From Methyloprofundus sedimenti (GTDB lineage Bacteria; Pseudomonadota; Gammaproteobacteria; Methylococcales; Methylomonadaceae): DNA of 64,000 nucleotides. The translations under genes and the position numbers were made by a program. The stretch spans positions 2,831,802 through 2,895,801 of the forward strand of contig NZ_LPUF01000001.1 in the NCBI RefSeq assembly GCF_002072955.1. Reading direction: 5' to 3'. Of this stretch, positions 37,306 through 45,737 are shown one piece after another. Positions within the stretch are counted from its first letter, which is position 1, and each line of letters starts with the position of its first letter. The notes under the pieces are model-generated. The model saw only the letters and a list, made by a program, of their open reading frames with translations, had not been told where the DNA came from and ran no database searches.

Positions 37306-38019
37306 TCAGTCTTCTTGATCATAATTAAAACGTTTACGCTCTTCTGGAGAAATACCTAAGATTTTTGCAAACCAGGGAGGTGGTGCATCGAATACTGACT
37401 GGAATTCAGTTAATTTATCAGTAGCTGCTATGACTTCAGGTACCTTAATTGGATATATATCTGCGCGTACAATTTTCGCAGCGGCTGGACCACCGACTGA
37501 TTGCATAAAAGCCACATGACAATCTTTAATGAGATTCACACGAAATAAATTACGATCATCGGAATCATCTGCTTCAATTGATGAGCGGATATCGACTAAA
37601 CGCATATCATCTTTGGATAACTGATAAATCAAAAACCGCAGACAAAAACCAAAATGTCCATCGAGTAATGCGCCCGTATTAGAACAAACAGCGACTCTAA
37701 TAGAATTTAGCAAATCGCCTTCTTGATAGACCTGAATTTCAGGAATATTTTCGTCCTCACTTTCTTCGCCCCAAAGATAGCGGACTGCAAGCTTAATATT
37801 CTCCAGGCCTATCGCTATATCTTCACCATCTTCTTCACCATCATGACTGCCAATACCGGTCTTTAAATTAGTGACCGTCACTGACTTCAGTTTTTCATCA
37901 GTTAACGGCGCACCCACTCGCGCATGTAAAAGCCCGACTAAATCACCCACCTCTACACCGGGTAGAATACGTGACGCTAACGCAATGCGTAAAGCAAGGT
38001 TACGATCTAACTGTTGCAT
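37306..38019 (-). CDS. NafY/NifX-like nitrogenase cofactor-binding protein
   Basis: 237 residues. The N-terminal ~90 residues are helical with an acidic insertion (DGEEDGEDIA), like the apo-nitrogenase-binding part of NafY. The C-terminal ~110 residues are the NifX/FeMo-co binding domain: RVAVCSNTGALLDGHFGFC, FRVNLIKDCHVAFMQSVGGP and AAAKIVRADIYPIKV. Such proteins hold or deliver the iron-molybdenum cofactor. Together with the upstream sigma-54/NifA signals this makes a nitrogen-fixation role likely. Naming as NafY versus NifY/NifX is not certain. Confidence 0.75.
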   Translation of the reverse strand: MQQLDRNLALRIALASRILPGVEVGDLVGLLHARVGAPLTDEKLKSVTVTNLKTGIGSHDGEEDGEDIAIGLENIKLAVRYLWGEESEDENIPEIQVYQEGDLLNSIRVAVCSNTGALLDGHFGFCLRFLIYQLSKDDMRLVDIRSSIEADDSDDRNLFRVNLIKDCHVAFMQSVGGPAAAKIVRADIYPIKVPEVIAATDKLTEFQSVFDAPPPWFAKILGISPEERKRFNYDQED

Positions 38020-38067
38020 AATAAAACCTATAATTTATGAATTGAAGATAAAAAGCCGCTGACAGTA

Positions 38068-38508
38068 TTATCGGGTGGCGGCACGTAAAAATTTCAGAGT
38101 GGGCAATGTTGTTGCCAAATCTATTGCCGTCATACCCTCTTGATTCTCTAAAAACAGATCTGCGCCTGACATTACAAGTAATTGCACAATATGATCCTTA
38201 CCACAAGATGCGGCATAAGTTAATGCCGTATTACCTGTTAGATTTTGATGATTAATAAAACAGCCATTTTCTATAAGAAATCGACAACACGCTTCACTCT
38301 CGGCATAACAAGCTGCCCATAATGCATTATTACCGTATTGATCAAGGCGATTCATATCAACGCCATGCGCCGCCAGGTAATGCAAAATATCTTCTCGACC
38401 TTGCTGGCTGGCAAGAATCAACGCGGATTCTCCTTTATAATTAAGACAATTCAATTCCAGCTCATTTATGCCATATTCTCTAAACCAGTTATTAATATCT
38501 ACCAACAT
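38068..38508 (-). CDS. ankyrin-repeat protein
   Basis: About 146 residues with four ankyrin repeats: GESALILASQQGREDILHYL, GNNALWAACYAESEACCRFL, GNTALTYAASCGKDHIVQLL and a final GMTAIDLATT half-repeat. Such small ankyrin proteins mediate protein contacts and recur in proteobacterial nif clusters. The start at 38508 (MLVDINNW) has GGAA about 7 nt upstream; the frame is also open to 38529. Partner unknown. Confidence 0.8.
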   Translation of the reverse strand: MLVDINNWFREYGINELELNCLNYKGESALILASQQGREDILHYLAAHGVDMNRLDQYGNNALWAACYAESEACCRFLIENGCFINHQNLTGNTALTYAASCGKDHIVQLLVMSGADLFLENQEGMTAIDLATTLPTLKFLRAATR

Positions 38509-38561
38509 AGCTATTCCACAAAATGACATCGTATAGACCGCATCATAATTAATGTGCCTTA

Positions 38562-38873
38562 TTAACTTGCCGTTAGGCTTTGTTTCCAGCTTGCAAAACC
38601 GCCTTCTAAACTAAAAACATGTTTAAAGCCAAAATCAGTAAACTGCTCAGCTAAATGTTCACTCGCATGTCCGTAATAGCAATAAATAATAATTTTCTCT
38701 TCTTTATTGCCTTTCTTAAGCATCGTTTCCTTTAACTGCTCATGCAAGCACATAGCATTTTCTATATGCGCTATCCGATAATCTTTTAGTTCACGACAGT
38801 CAAGCAACTTAGCAGAATTATCTTCCAGGAGTACCTGCATTTCAGCGACTGAAATTGTTTGGAATTTTTTCAT
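38562..38873 (-). CDS. rhodanese-like sulfurtransferase
   Basis: 103 residues, a single rhodanese domain. The active-site loop is CYYGHASEHLAE with Cys near residue 64; LLDCRELKDYRIAHIENA is the conserved entry motif. Rhodaneses of this GlpE-like size often accompany nif genes and may supply sulfur for metal clusters. It sits in the middle of the NifA-regulated operon with close spacing on both sides. Confidence 0.85.
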   Translation of the reverse strand: MKKFQTISVAEMQVLLEDNSAKLLDCRELKDYRIAHIENAMCLHEQLKETMLKKGNKEEKIIIYCYYGHASEHLAEQFTDFGFKHVFSLEGGFASWKQSLTAS

Positions 38874-38902
38874 AGCGAATACCTATTGATGCTTTACTCA
38901 AA

Positions 38903-39472
38903 TTAAATAGCGCCAACTGACGAACTTTTCTTAACCACAATAGTTTTTTCTAAAGCAGCCTCTAAACTAATCACCTCTTTTTTAATAGCAAAACTTTTTG
39001 CTTCATCAAAAACAGTAATCACTTTATCTTCAGCCGACTGGCCTTTCAAATCACTCTTTTCTATATAAAGTAGCTCTAACAATTCATTCCAGATCATCCC
39101 TTGATCATAGGCTACTAGCTGAAAGGTTGATCCTTCATATTCAACCTTAATATTTTCAGCAATATTTCCGACATAAAAAAGGAAAACAGTCTCTGGTGTT
39201 ATATCCGACTTATATTCATCAAGAAATATTTTCAGGGTACTTAATTCCGTCAACAGGCCACTGACGAAAATCAACTTGTCGTCTGATTCCAGAATAATGG
39301 CCTGCTGAATAACATACTCAGGGGGCTTACGATCAACATCAGATCCTTCTCTGAACCCCCCTTTTTTTAAGGTTAAATCGCCACGAAAAGCAAATTTACC
39401 GGCTTCTGATGTTTCACCCAAGACTGAAATAATAGATAAAAAGCCATTCTTGTTATAACCTTCAAGTAACAT
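38903..39472 (-). CDS. unknown protein, second gene of the nif-associated operon
   Basis: 189 residues, no family recognised. Soluble, with mixed strands and helices: GFLSIISVLGETSEAGKFAF at the start, KLIFVSGLLTELSTLKIFLD in the middle and a charged C-terminus (LEAALEKTIVVKKSSS). No cysteine and no membrane segment are seen. It begins 21 bp after the preceding gene and is followed within 30 bp by the rhodanese gene. The conserved operon position suggests a nitrogen-fixation accessory role only by association. Confidence 0.6.
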   Translation of the reverse strand: MLLEGYNKNGFLSIISVLGETSEAGKFAFRGDLTLKKGGFREGSDVDRKPPEYVIQQAIILESDDKLIFVSGLLTELSTLKIFLDEYKSDITPETVFLFYVGNIAENIKVEYEGSTFQLVAYDQGMIWNELLELLYIEKSDLKGQSAEDKVITVFDEAKSFAIKKEVISLEAALEKTIVVKKSSSVGAI

Positions 39473-39493
39473 TGTTATTCCTCTGATTTAAAT

Positions 39494-39910
39494 TTAATGT
39501 ATTGCCGCACTTGCGTCAGCACTTAATGTTTCTATCAAATAATGATATTGATCATGCTGAAAATCTATATTCTGTTCCTCAAAAAAAACCTGCGCTCCTT
39601 CGACTGCATCTTGCATCACAGCAACGACATAACGCTTGGCATGCACTGATTGAAGTATATTTCGAGGCACAGAAGATTCAATTTTCAACGTATTAGATTT
39701 AATATCAAATGAATGGAAGCGCATCCCTTCAAACTCCGGCTTCTCTCCTGCACCTGACATTAGAAAATACAGATCCAGATTAGGCTTACTCGTTTGCACG
39801 GGATGCTTCCTGTATTGCGCCAGATCGATTGCCACTTTGGTCAGGGCCTGATAAAAGGGGGTTTCGTCAAGTTGACGGTCTGGTAAAAATGCACTAATAA
39901 ATAAAGCCAT
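39494..39910 (-). CDS. unknown protein, first gene of the nif-associated operon
   Basis: 138 residues, no recognised family. Soluble alpha/beta sequence with FLPDRQLDETPFYQALTKVA, LYFLMSGAGEKPEFEGMRF and KRYVVAVMQDAVEGAQVFFE; the C-terminus is alanine-rich. No cysteine is present, so it is not a cluster-binding protein. Its start is about 34 bp downstream of a sigma-54 promoter (39944-39959), so expression is likely under NifA. Function not inferred. Confidence 0.6.
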   Translation of the reverse strand: MALFISAFLPDRQLDETPFYQALTKVAIDLAQYRKHPVQTSKPNLDLYFLMSGAGEKPEFEGMRFHSFDIKSNTLKIESSVPRNILQSVHAKRYVVAVMQDAVEGAQVFFEEQNIDFQHDQYHYLIETLSADASAAIH

Positions 39911-39943
39911 ATCGTCACCTTTTTTATGAATTCATTTATATTT

Positions 39944-39959
39944 AGCAAAACGCTTGCCA
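39944..39959 (-). promoter_or_regulatory. sigma-54 (RpoN) -24/-12 promoter
   Basis: The minus strand reads tggcaagcgttttgct, fitting the consensus TGGCAc-N5-TTGCW with GG and GC exactly 10 bp apart. It is about 34 bp upstream of the first gene of the nif-associated operon, so a transcript from it would cover that operon. Confidence 0.8.
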
Positions 39960-40085
39960 TCAATGATGTTTTTTATTGCCTTTCTCGATTTAAAAAAATA
40001 TTACTTACTTATTAATAACTTAATATAAAAATACAACAAAGTGTTTACTCAGATTATCGCGCCATTAAATTTCCCGGCATTAATT

Positions 40086-40101
40086 TGTAGCAAACCCTAC
40101 A
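40086..40101. promoter_or_regulatory. NifA upstream activator site (TGT-N10-ACA)
   Basis: tgt-agcaaaccct-aca exactly matches the TGT-N10-ACA consensus bound by NifA. It is centred about 140 bp from the sigma-54 promoter at 39944-39959, the normal range for looping activation. The two signals support each other. Confidence 0.75.
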
Positions 40102-40223
40102 ATAACAAAAAGAAGATTTGCAGCTTTAGTGATAAAACTACAAAAGCATCACAGCATTAAATATCTCATAAATACCAGCCTCTGATAACTGTTACGAATA
40201 TAAGAGGGAGCAGTTTGTAACTC

Positions 40224-40294
40224 GTAGGGTGGGCAATCTTTTCTGCCCACCGTGGTGCAGCCTTTATGGTGGGCAAAAAAACTGCCCACCCTAC
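40224..40294. repeat. REP/BIME element (gtagggtgggca type)
   Basis: gtagggtgggca opens the element and tgcccaccctac closes it as the inverted copy, with internal gcccac/gtgggc pairs. It is the same family as the four other copies flanking the RAYT genes at 54.5-60.5 kb. It lies in the intergenic stretch 39911-40469, which also contains the nif promoter signals. Confidence 0.8.
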
Positions 40295-40469
40295 ATATTT
40301 TCATAAGGGGCTACCCCGAATTAAGTTTTCAGCCTTGATAACTCCCATAGGCTGAACCGTATAATCTTTCATAAAGTCATCATTTAATCGACATCACTTA
40401 TGTTGGCATAAACTCTGCTAACTATTTATAAAAATCAATTCAAGAAATGTGTAAAAAGCAGTTGAAATT

Positions 40470-41020
40470 ATGAATACAGACAAAAAATCCAAGCTAATCG
40501 TACTGGGATATGAGGCTATCGATAACGACCATGAAGAATTTATTAAGCTAATCGCCCAACTAGAAGTCTCCACCAATAATGAATACCCAGCCTCGTTTCA
40601 ACAGCTATTCGTACACACCGTGCAGCATTTTGAACATGAGAATCAACTCATGGATGAATACTCTTTTCCTGCAACAGCCGAACATAAAGGCGAACATATG
40701 CGTGTACTGAGTGAATTTAAGGAGTTTAAAAAACGCACATACTTCGCGCGGTGACGGTTGCGGATTTTATAACGAGTCAATTTTTGTTGAGAGCAAGGCG
40801 CTGAAACAGGCGCATAGCTAGCTACGCAACTGTTTCAGCAACGCAGCTATCGGCAAAAATCTGCCGCTAGAAAACCGCAACCGTGGCTGTGCGAAGTATA
40901 AATAAAGGTTTGATTGCATTTGGACGCTCATTTGCTCAAGAACGCTTACCGCAATGGTTTGATCTGCATATCACCACCTTGGACAGCGCTTTGGTGGCAC
41001 ATATTAATGCACAACTATAG
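40470..41020 (+). pseudogene. bacteriohemerythrin, split by a palindromic mini-element
   Basis: Residues 1-90 read as hemerythrin: AIDNDHEEFIKLI, FVHTVQHFEHENQLMDEY, then ATAEHKGEHMRVL with His/Glu iron ligands. The frame runs into the inserted element and stops at 40752-40754. The rest of the protein resumes at about 40900 (GLIAFGRSFAQERLPQWF, then DLHITTLDSAL with the last His and Asp ligands) and ends at TAG 41018-41020. Simple removal of the element does not restore frame in an obvious way. The gene would carry oxygen or sense it; here it is disrupted. Confidence 0.8.
40740..40898. mobile_element. MITE-like palindromic insertion within the hemerythrin gene
   Basis: 159 bp. Termini tacttcgc (40740-40747) and gcgaagta (40891-40898) are inverted; inner arms cggttgcgg...ccgcaaccg continue the pairing. 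A central perfect hairpin gctgaaacag...ctgtttcagc surrounds tagctagcta. No gene is encoded, so it must be mobilised in trans. No copy elsewhere in the window was noticed. Confidence 0.75.
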
Positions 41021-41039
41021 CCATGTATTGGAGACTCTT

Positions 41040-41651
41040 ATGAATACTGATTGCTGCCCTGAATTAAAGCTATTTGAAGGTTTTTATGACGCTATTGAAA
41101 GTGATCGACTTTATCAGCGATTATTTGAAGAGCAGGACTGGCCGGACAATCACTATAGCGTTGCCGGCCGTCAACTTACTTTGCCCAGATTACAAACCTG
41201 GCATGCCGATACAGGCATCGTCTATAGTTACAGCGATAATTTACTGCAGACACGAGACTGGTCGCCACTACTATCGTCGATCAAGACACAGATTGAGTCT
41301 TACTTAAATTACCGCTTTAATTCAGTCCTGGTTAACTTATACAGAAGTGGCGAAGATTATGTGGGCTGGCATTCTGATAATGAGCCGGAGTTAGGTGAAC
41401 AACCTTATATTGCCTCATTAACCCTAGGCGCTGCCCGACGCTTTGCATTACGCCACAAGAAAACCTCAGAGATTAATGATTTAGTACTGGCTAACGGCGA
41501 TTTATTGGTCATGGAGCCGAATTTTCAACATCACTGGCAACATAGCGTGCCACTCGACAACAGCGTCACAGGCGGACGAATTAATCTAACCTTCCGTAAC
41601 GTTATCCCAGCCAAAAATAATATTCAGCGTAATAAAAGGCGTCAGGATTGA
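41040..41651 (+). CDS. AlkB-like 2-oxoglutarate/Fe(II) dioxygenase
   Basis: About 203 residues. The oxygenase core is clear: YRSGEDYVGWHSDNEPELG carries the HxD iron ligands, LTLGAARRFALRHK follows, and FQHHWQHSVP plus GGRINLTFRNV give the second histidine and the 2-oxoglutarate arginine. Such AlkB homologues repair alkylated DNA or RNA. The start at 41040 has GGAGA 5 nt upstream; an open frame further left overlaps the hemerythrin tail and is not used. Confidence 0.88.
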   Translation: MNTDCCPELKLFEGFYDAIESDRLYQRLFEEQDWPDNHYSVAGRQLTLPRLQTWHADTGIVYSYSDNLLQTRDWSPLLSSIKTQIESYLNYRFNSVLVNLYRSGEDYVGWHSDNEPELGEQPYIASLTLGAARRFALRHKKTSEINDLVLANGDLLVMEPNFQHHWQHSVPLDNSVTGGRINLTFRNVIPAKNNIQRNKRRQD

Positions 41652-41667
41652 AGTTAAGCTGACGCCT
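41637..41667. terminator. bidirectional terminator-like hairpin
   Basis: aggcgtcag (41637-41645) and ctgacgcct (41659-41667) form a perfect 9-bp stem around 13 bases that include the alkB stop codon. On the minus strand the stem is followed by ttttatta. It lies between convergent genes (alkB homologue and ABC ATPase). Confidence 0.55.
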
Positions 41668-41807
41668 GTTATTCACTTCATTTGGTTATTGTTAAAGATA
41701 ACTGGCCAAACGCTCAGTATATAAGATGTACCGACGAAGGAGGCATAGCATTTGTAATTTTGGTAACGTAACAATACTTCAATATTGAAAAAGCTCTTCT
41801 CCTGGCA

Positions 41808-42878
41808 TCAAACAACCTTCAGCGCTTTGCCATCTGCAGCAAAATACTTCAGCAACTCTGAGGAAAATTCAAGACCGATTTTCTGCTGCTCCTTAATACT
41901 GCTATCTTGCGTGGACACAATAATTAATTCATCGGAAGCATTAATTTTAATATGCAGTAAATGCTCATCTCCCAGTCGTTCAACCAGAACAACCTCTCCC
42001 GACACATTGCCTTCTTCACTGATCTGAATATGTCTGGGACGAATACCCAGGGTAAAACTCTCATCCTGTTGGGTCTCAAAAGCAGCTCTGGAGACCACTT
42101 CTCCACTGCTTAAAACAACTGCATCTTTTTCCATGTGAGCAGGTAACATATTCATTTTTGGTGTACCTATAAACTCGGCAACATACCGATTGATGGGATT
42201 GTTAAATAACGCCTGAGGTGTGCCGATTTGTTCCACACCGTTGGTACTGAATAAAACAATTCGATCTGCCAAAGTCATCGCCTCTACCTGGTCATGCGTC
42301 ACATAGAGCATGGTTGCATCAAGCTTTCGGTGCAGATTGAGTAATTCAATGCGCATATGATTACGTAAACCGGCATCCAGATTCGATAAAGGCTCATCAA
42401 ATAAAAATGCTTTCGGGTGGCGCACTATCGCCCTGCCGATAGCAACTCGCTGTCTTTGTCCCCCGGAAAGCTCTTTAGGTTTGCGTGTCAGTAAATGCTC
42501 GATGCGCAGTAATGCTGCCGCTTCATACACCTGATCCTTTATTTGCGACCTGGATACCCTGGCGAGTTTTAGTGCGAAACCCATATTTTCAGCGACGGTC
42601 ATATTGGGATAGAGGGCATAATTCTGAAACACCATAGCCAAACCGCGTTTAGTTGGCGGACTCTGATCAACCCTTTCATCACCTATCCATATTTCACCCT
42701 GCGCAATTGACTCCAGTCCGGCAATTGCCCTTAATACTGTAGACTTTCCCGAACCGGAAGGACCCACAAACACAATAAATTCACCTTCCGCAATATCTAT
42801 GCTAATCCCATGGATTGCAAAGGCTTTATCACCGGAACCCAGCTCTATACCTACATTCTTCAACGTTATATTTGCCAT
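41808..42878 (-). CDS. sugar ABC transporter ATP-binding protein (MsmK/UgpC/MalK type)
   Basis: 356 residues. The ATPase domain (1-235) has Walker A GPSGSGKSTVLRAIAG, Q-loop VFQNYALYPNMTV, signature LSGGQRQRVAIGRAI, Walker B AFLFDEPLSNLD and H-loop YVTHDQ. The C-terminal ~120 residues are the regulatory TOBE region typical of carbohydrate importers (FIGTPKMNMLPA, GIRPRHIQ). It pairs with the divergently transcribed binding protein and two permeases at 43391-46613 to make a CUT1-type importer. A decayed GH32 gene lies directly upstream. Confidence 0.93.
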   Translation of the reverse strand: MANITLKNVGIELGSGDKAFAIHGISIDIAEGEFIVFVGPSGSGKSTVLRAIAGLESIAQGEIWIGDERVDQSPPTKRGLAMVFQNYALYPNMTVAENMGFALKLARVSRSQIKDQVYEAAALLRIEHLLTRKPKELSGGQRQRVAIGRAIVRHPKAFLFDEPLSNLDAGLRNHMRIELLNLHRKLDATMLYVTHDQVEAMTLADRIVLFSTNGVEQIGTPQALFNNPINRYVAEFIGTPKMNMLPAHMEKDAVVLSSGEVVSRAAFETQQDESFTLGIRPRHIQISEEGNVSGEVVLVERLGDEHLLHIKINASDELIIVSTQDSSIKEQQKIGLEFSSELLKYFAADGKALKVV

Positions 42879-42924
42879 TATTAATGTCCTGACCCGACTC
42901 TGATTTTCATGAATTTATGCTGTT

Positions 42925-43350
42925 TTACTTATCAAGTTGCCATACAGATTGCAAATAATGAACTTTCACCAAATCCAGACCTACATCACCCTCTTTGCTA
43001 TAAAGGTGTACACCAAGCAAAGGAGTTACAGGAAATATCCGGCTGCTCAAACCAAGCTGTGCACGATGAGCAAAAACGTCAACGTAAGACTGATGCAGAA
43101 AAATGCTAAACTGCAAATGCTCGTCTACGCTTATTAAAGGAGCAGAAACGCGTCCCTGAATGATATCATCTTCTGCATAATGAACGGGGTTTGTTCAATC
43201 AACCAGGAGCGCATTTTTTCGGTAAAAAACAAATGCATCACGTCGCATCATTTGAATTCAAAAATTCAAGCTCAAACGCCAGTAACGGGTGTTGCATAGT
43301 TACCCAACGTGCTCTACCCGGAGGCGACCCTGAACAGATAATTCTGCTAT
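42925..43350 (-). pseudogene. GH32 glycosidase (sucrase/levanase family), C-terminal remnant
   Basis: Reading the minus strand gives the C-terminal beta-sandwich of a GH32 enzyme: IIQGRVSAPLISVDEHLQFS, HQSYVDVFAHRAQLGLSSRI, VTPLLGVHLYSKEG and HYLQSVWQLDK, ending at TAA 42925-42927. An in-frame TGA stands where the family has arginine (VD*TNPV near 43195), and a frameshift near 43235 precedes HPLLAFELEF. The catalytic N-terminal beta-propeller is missing. It abuts the ABC ATPase, hinting that the transporter once took up a beta-fructoside such as sucrose. The gap 42879-43390 is thus mostly this remnant. Confidence 0.65.
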
Positions 43351-43390
43351 GTAAAGTAGTATCCAGGCAAACAGTAAAGGAGCTTTAGTT

Positions 43391-44668
43391 ATGCTTAACC
43401 CGTTACACCCTGTCATCAAGATTTCACTTATGCTCTTTTTCCTGCTATTTGTTAAAGCAATTTACGCCGCTCCGGTAATACTTAAACTGTGGCGACATGA
43501 GACAGGCGACCAGGAACTGAATGCCAGTATTCAAGCCATTAAACGCTTTAATGCAGCACAAAACCAGTGGCATATAAATTACGCAACCTTGCCTCAGAGC
43601 TCGTATACAGAATCAATTACTGCCGCTGCTCTGGCAAAGCAATTACCCTGTATTCTGGATGTCGATCAACCCACCGTTGCAAACTTTGCCTGGGCAGGAC
43701 ATTTGCTGCCACTGGACAAGCTGATAGATAAAAAGACACTCAACAAGTTGACACAGGGGGCAAAAAGTTTTTATCAAGGTCAGCTCTACAGTATTGGTCA
43801 ATTTGATGTGGTACTCACATTATTCGCTCGAAAATCTATTCTGCAAAAGCTGGACATCCGGATTGCAGACATGAATCAGCCCTACTCAGCCGATGAATTT
43901 TTGCACATATTACGTAAGCTTAAAAATGACAATGTTGTCACCTATCCTCTGGATATTAACACCCTTTCAAAAGGAGAATGGATCGCTTATGGATTCAGTC
44001 CATGGCTACAAAGTGCAGGAGGAGATTTGATAAACCGCAAGAATTTTATCCAGGCTGAAGGCATTCTTAATGGCCCGAAATCGATGCAGGCAATCCACTG
44101 GTATAAGACCCTGTTTACAGAGAAACTTGTAGAAAGACAAACGGTTGATGATCAGGGCTTTCTTCAGGGCAGAGTCATCTTTCATTACACCGGATCCTGG
44201 TCGGCAAAAGATTACACAGATGCCTTTAAAGATGATCTGCTTATTATTCCACCCATCGATTTCGGCAACGGTCCTAAAGTGGGTTCCGGTTCCTGGCAAT
44301 GGGGCATAAGTCGAAGCTGTAAACACCAGGAAGCCGCCGCAGCATTCCTCAATTTTTTATTAAAACCGGAAGAAATTGCAAAATTTTCTGATGCAACAGG
44401 CTTAGTCCCTGTTTCTGATGAAGCAGCAGCATTGACCCAAAATTACAGGCAAGGCGATAAATGGCGCAAGTTTTATGAATACAGCAAAAGATATTCAGTC
44501 GCACGACCAGAGACACCCGCCTACCCTATCATATCCTCCAGCTTTGAAAAGGCCATGCTGGATATTCGCAATGGAAAAGATGAACTGGATGCCATCGATG
44601 CAGCTGTAGATGATATTGAATATAACATTCTACGCAATCGCGGCTATGGATTTACCACCGGAGAGTAA
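43391..44668 (+). CDS. sugar ABC transporter, extracellular solute-binding protein
   Basis: 425 residues with a signal peptide (SLMLFFLLFVKAIYAAP, cleavage after YAA likely). The mature part is a family 1 (MalE/UgpB-like) binding fold: PVILKLWRHETGDQELNASI, the ligand-region YGFSPWLQSAGGDLINR, HYTGSWSAKDYTDAF and GSGSWQWGISRSCKHQEAAA. It is the first gene of a three-gene run with two permeases, 2 bp before the next gene. Substrate is probably a sugar, from family and neighbours. Confidence 0.9.
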   Translation: MLNPLHPVIKISLMLFFLLFVKAIYAAPVILKLWRHETGDQELNASIQAIKRFNAAQNQWHINYATLPQSSYTESITAAALAKQLPCILDVDQPTVANFAWAGHLLPLDKLIDKKTLNKLTQGAKSFYQGQLYSIGQFDVVLTLFARKSILQKLDIRIADMNQPYSADEFLHILRKLKNDNVVTYPLDINTLSKGEWIAYGFSPWLQSAGGDLINRKNFIQAEGILNGPKSMQAIHWYKTLFTEKLVERQTVDDQGFLQGRVIFHYTGSWSAKDYTDAFKDDLLIIPPIDFGNGPKVGSGSWQWGISRSCKHQEAAAAFLNFLLKPEEIAKFSDATGLVPVSDEAAALTQNYRQGDKWRKFYEYSKRYSVARPETPAYPIISSSFEKAMLDIRNGKDELDAIDAAVDDIEYNILRNRGYGFTTGE

Positions 44669-44670
44669 TC

Positions 44671-45735
44671 ATGGCTTGTAAACCCGAATCACCCAATCTA
44701 GCCGGAATAATGTTGTGCTCTCCAGCAATGCTGTTGCTGATGTTTTCCGTCATTGTGCCATTTTTTATAGCCATCGGTATTACCTTTACTAATCAGCGAT
44801 TACTGAGCCCTTACCCGACAGAATTTGACGGACTGAATAATTACACACGATTATTTTCTTTAAACATAGTCCAGGTACCAGTAAAAACAGGATCCGATGG
44901 CATACCGTTGGTAGCAGAGTCAGGTCAACCCGTTTACCAGCGCTTGCGCACCGTGCTAAGAGCTGACCCAAAATATCGAGGATACAGACAACTCAGCGAA
45001 TTCAATCTTTTCGATAATAAATACTCACTCGTTGCCAGAGACCCCGTTTTTTATAAATCATTACTCAACACCTTCAAGTTTGTTGCCCTGGTCGTACCAT
45101 TACAAAGCCTGATTGCTTTGGGACTCGCCTTGTTAATTAATCAAAAACTTCCAGGACGCACACTGTTCAGAACCATGTATTTTGCACCGGTAGTAACATC
45201 CATGGTGGTGGTTTCCATCGTCTGGTCATTTTTATATAACCAGAACTCCGGATTATTCAACCAGATGATTCTGGCTATAAGTAACGGGGCCATACAAGGA
45301 CCCGACTGGCTGGGAGACGAGGCTCTTGCTCTACCTTCCATTGTATTGATGTCGGCCTGGCAAGGCGCCGGATTTCAGATGTTAATCTTTCTCGCCGGCC
45401 TGCAGTCGATCAATACTGAGCTATACGAGGCTGCGTCACTGGACGGAGCCAATGCGTGGCAAAAATTTCGCTTTGTGACTTTGCCTGGTTTACGCAATAC
45501 AAGCATTTTCGTCATTATCTCTACCACCATAGCCGCATTTGGCCTGTTTACCCAGGTTGATGTAATGACCAGTGGCGGGCCTAATGATGCCACGTCAACA
45601 TTAATTTTTCATGCCGTTAGAACAGGCTTTCGTGAACAGGACGTTGCCTACGGCTCAGCTATCGCTGTGGTATTTTTTATTCTGGTATTAGGCATATCCC
45701 TGATCCAGAAAATCATTGCAGAGCGGGGGAATTAA
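44671..45735 (+). CDS. sugar ABC transporter permease (MalF/UgpA type)
   Basis: 354 residues, six to seven membrane segments with a longer periplasmic insertion after the first (about residues 45-125). The EAA loop that docks the ATPase is YEAASLDGANAWQKFRFVTL. It is a typical first permease of a CUT1 importer, 3 bp before the second permease. Length and order match the family. Confidence 0.92.
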   Translation: MACKPESPNLAGIMLCSPAMLLLMFSVIVPFFIAIGITFTNQRLLSPYPTEFDGLNNYTRLFSLNIVQVPVKTGSDGIPLVAESGQPVYQRLRTVLRADPKYRGYRQLSEFNLFDNKYSLVARDPVFYKSLLNTFKFVALVVPLQSLIALGLALLINQKLPGRTLFRTMYFAPVVTSMVVVSIVWSFLYNQNSGLFNQMILAISNGAIQGPDWLGDEALALPSIVLMSAWQGAGFQMLIFLAGLQSINTELYEAASLDGANAWQKFRFVTLPGLRNTSIFVIISTTIAAFGLFTQVDVMTSGGPNDATSTLIFHAVRTGFREQDVAYGSAIAVVFFILVLGISLIQKIIAERGN

Positions 45736-45737
45736 TC

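Noticed and set aside
42909..43137. Plus-strand frames between the divergent ABC transporter genes
   Set aside because: They are antisense of the GH32 remnant, whose protein pattern is recognisable on the minus strand.
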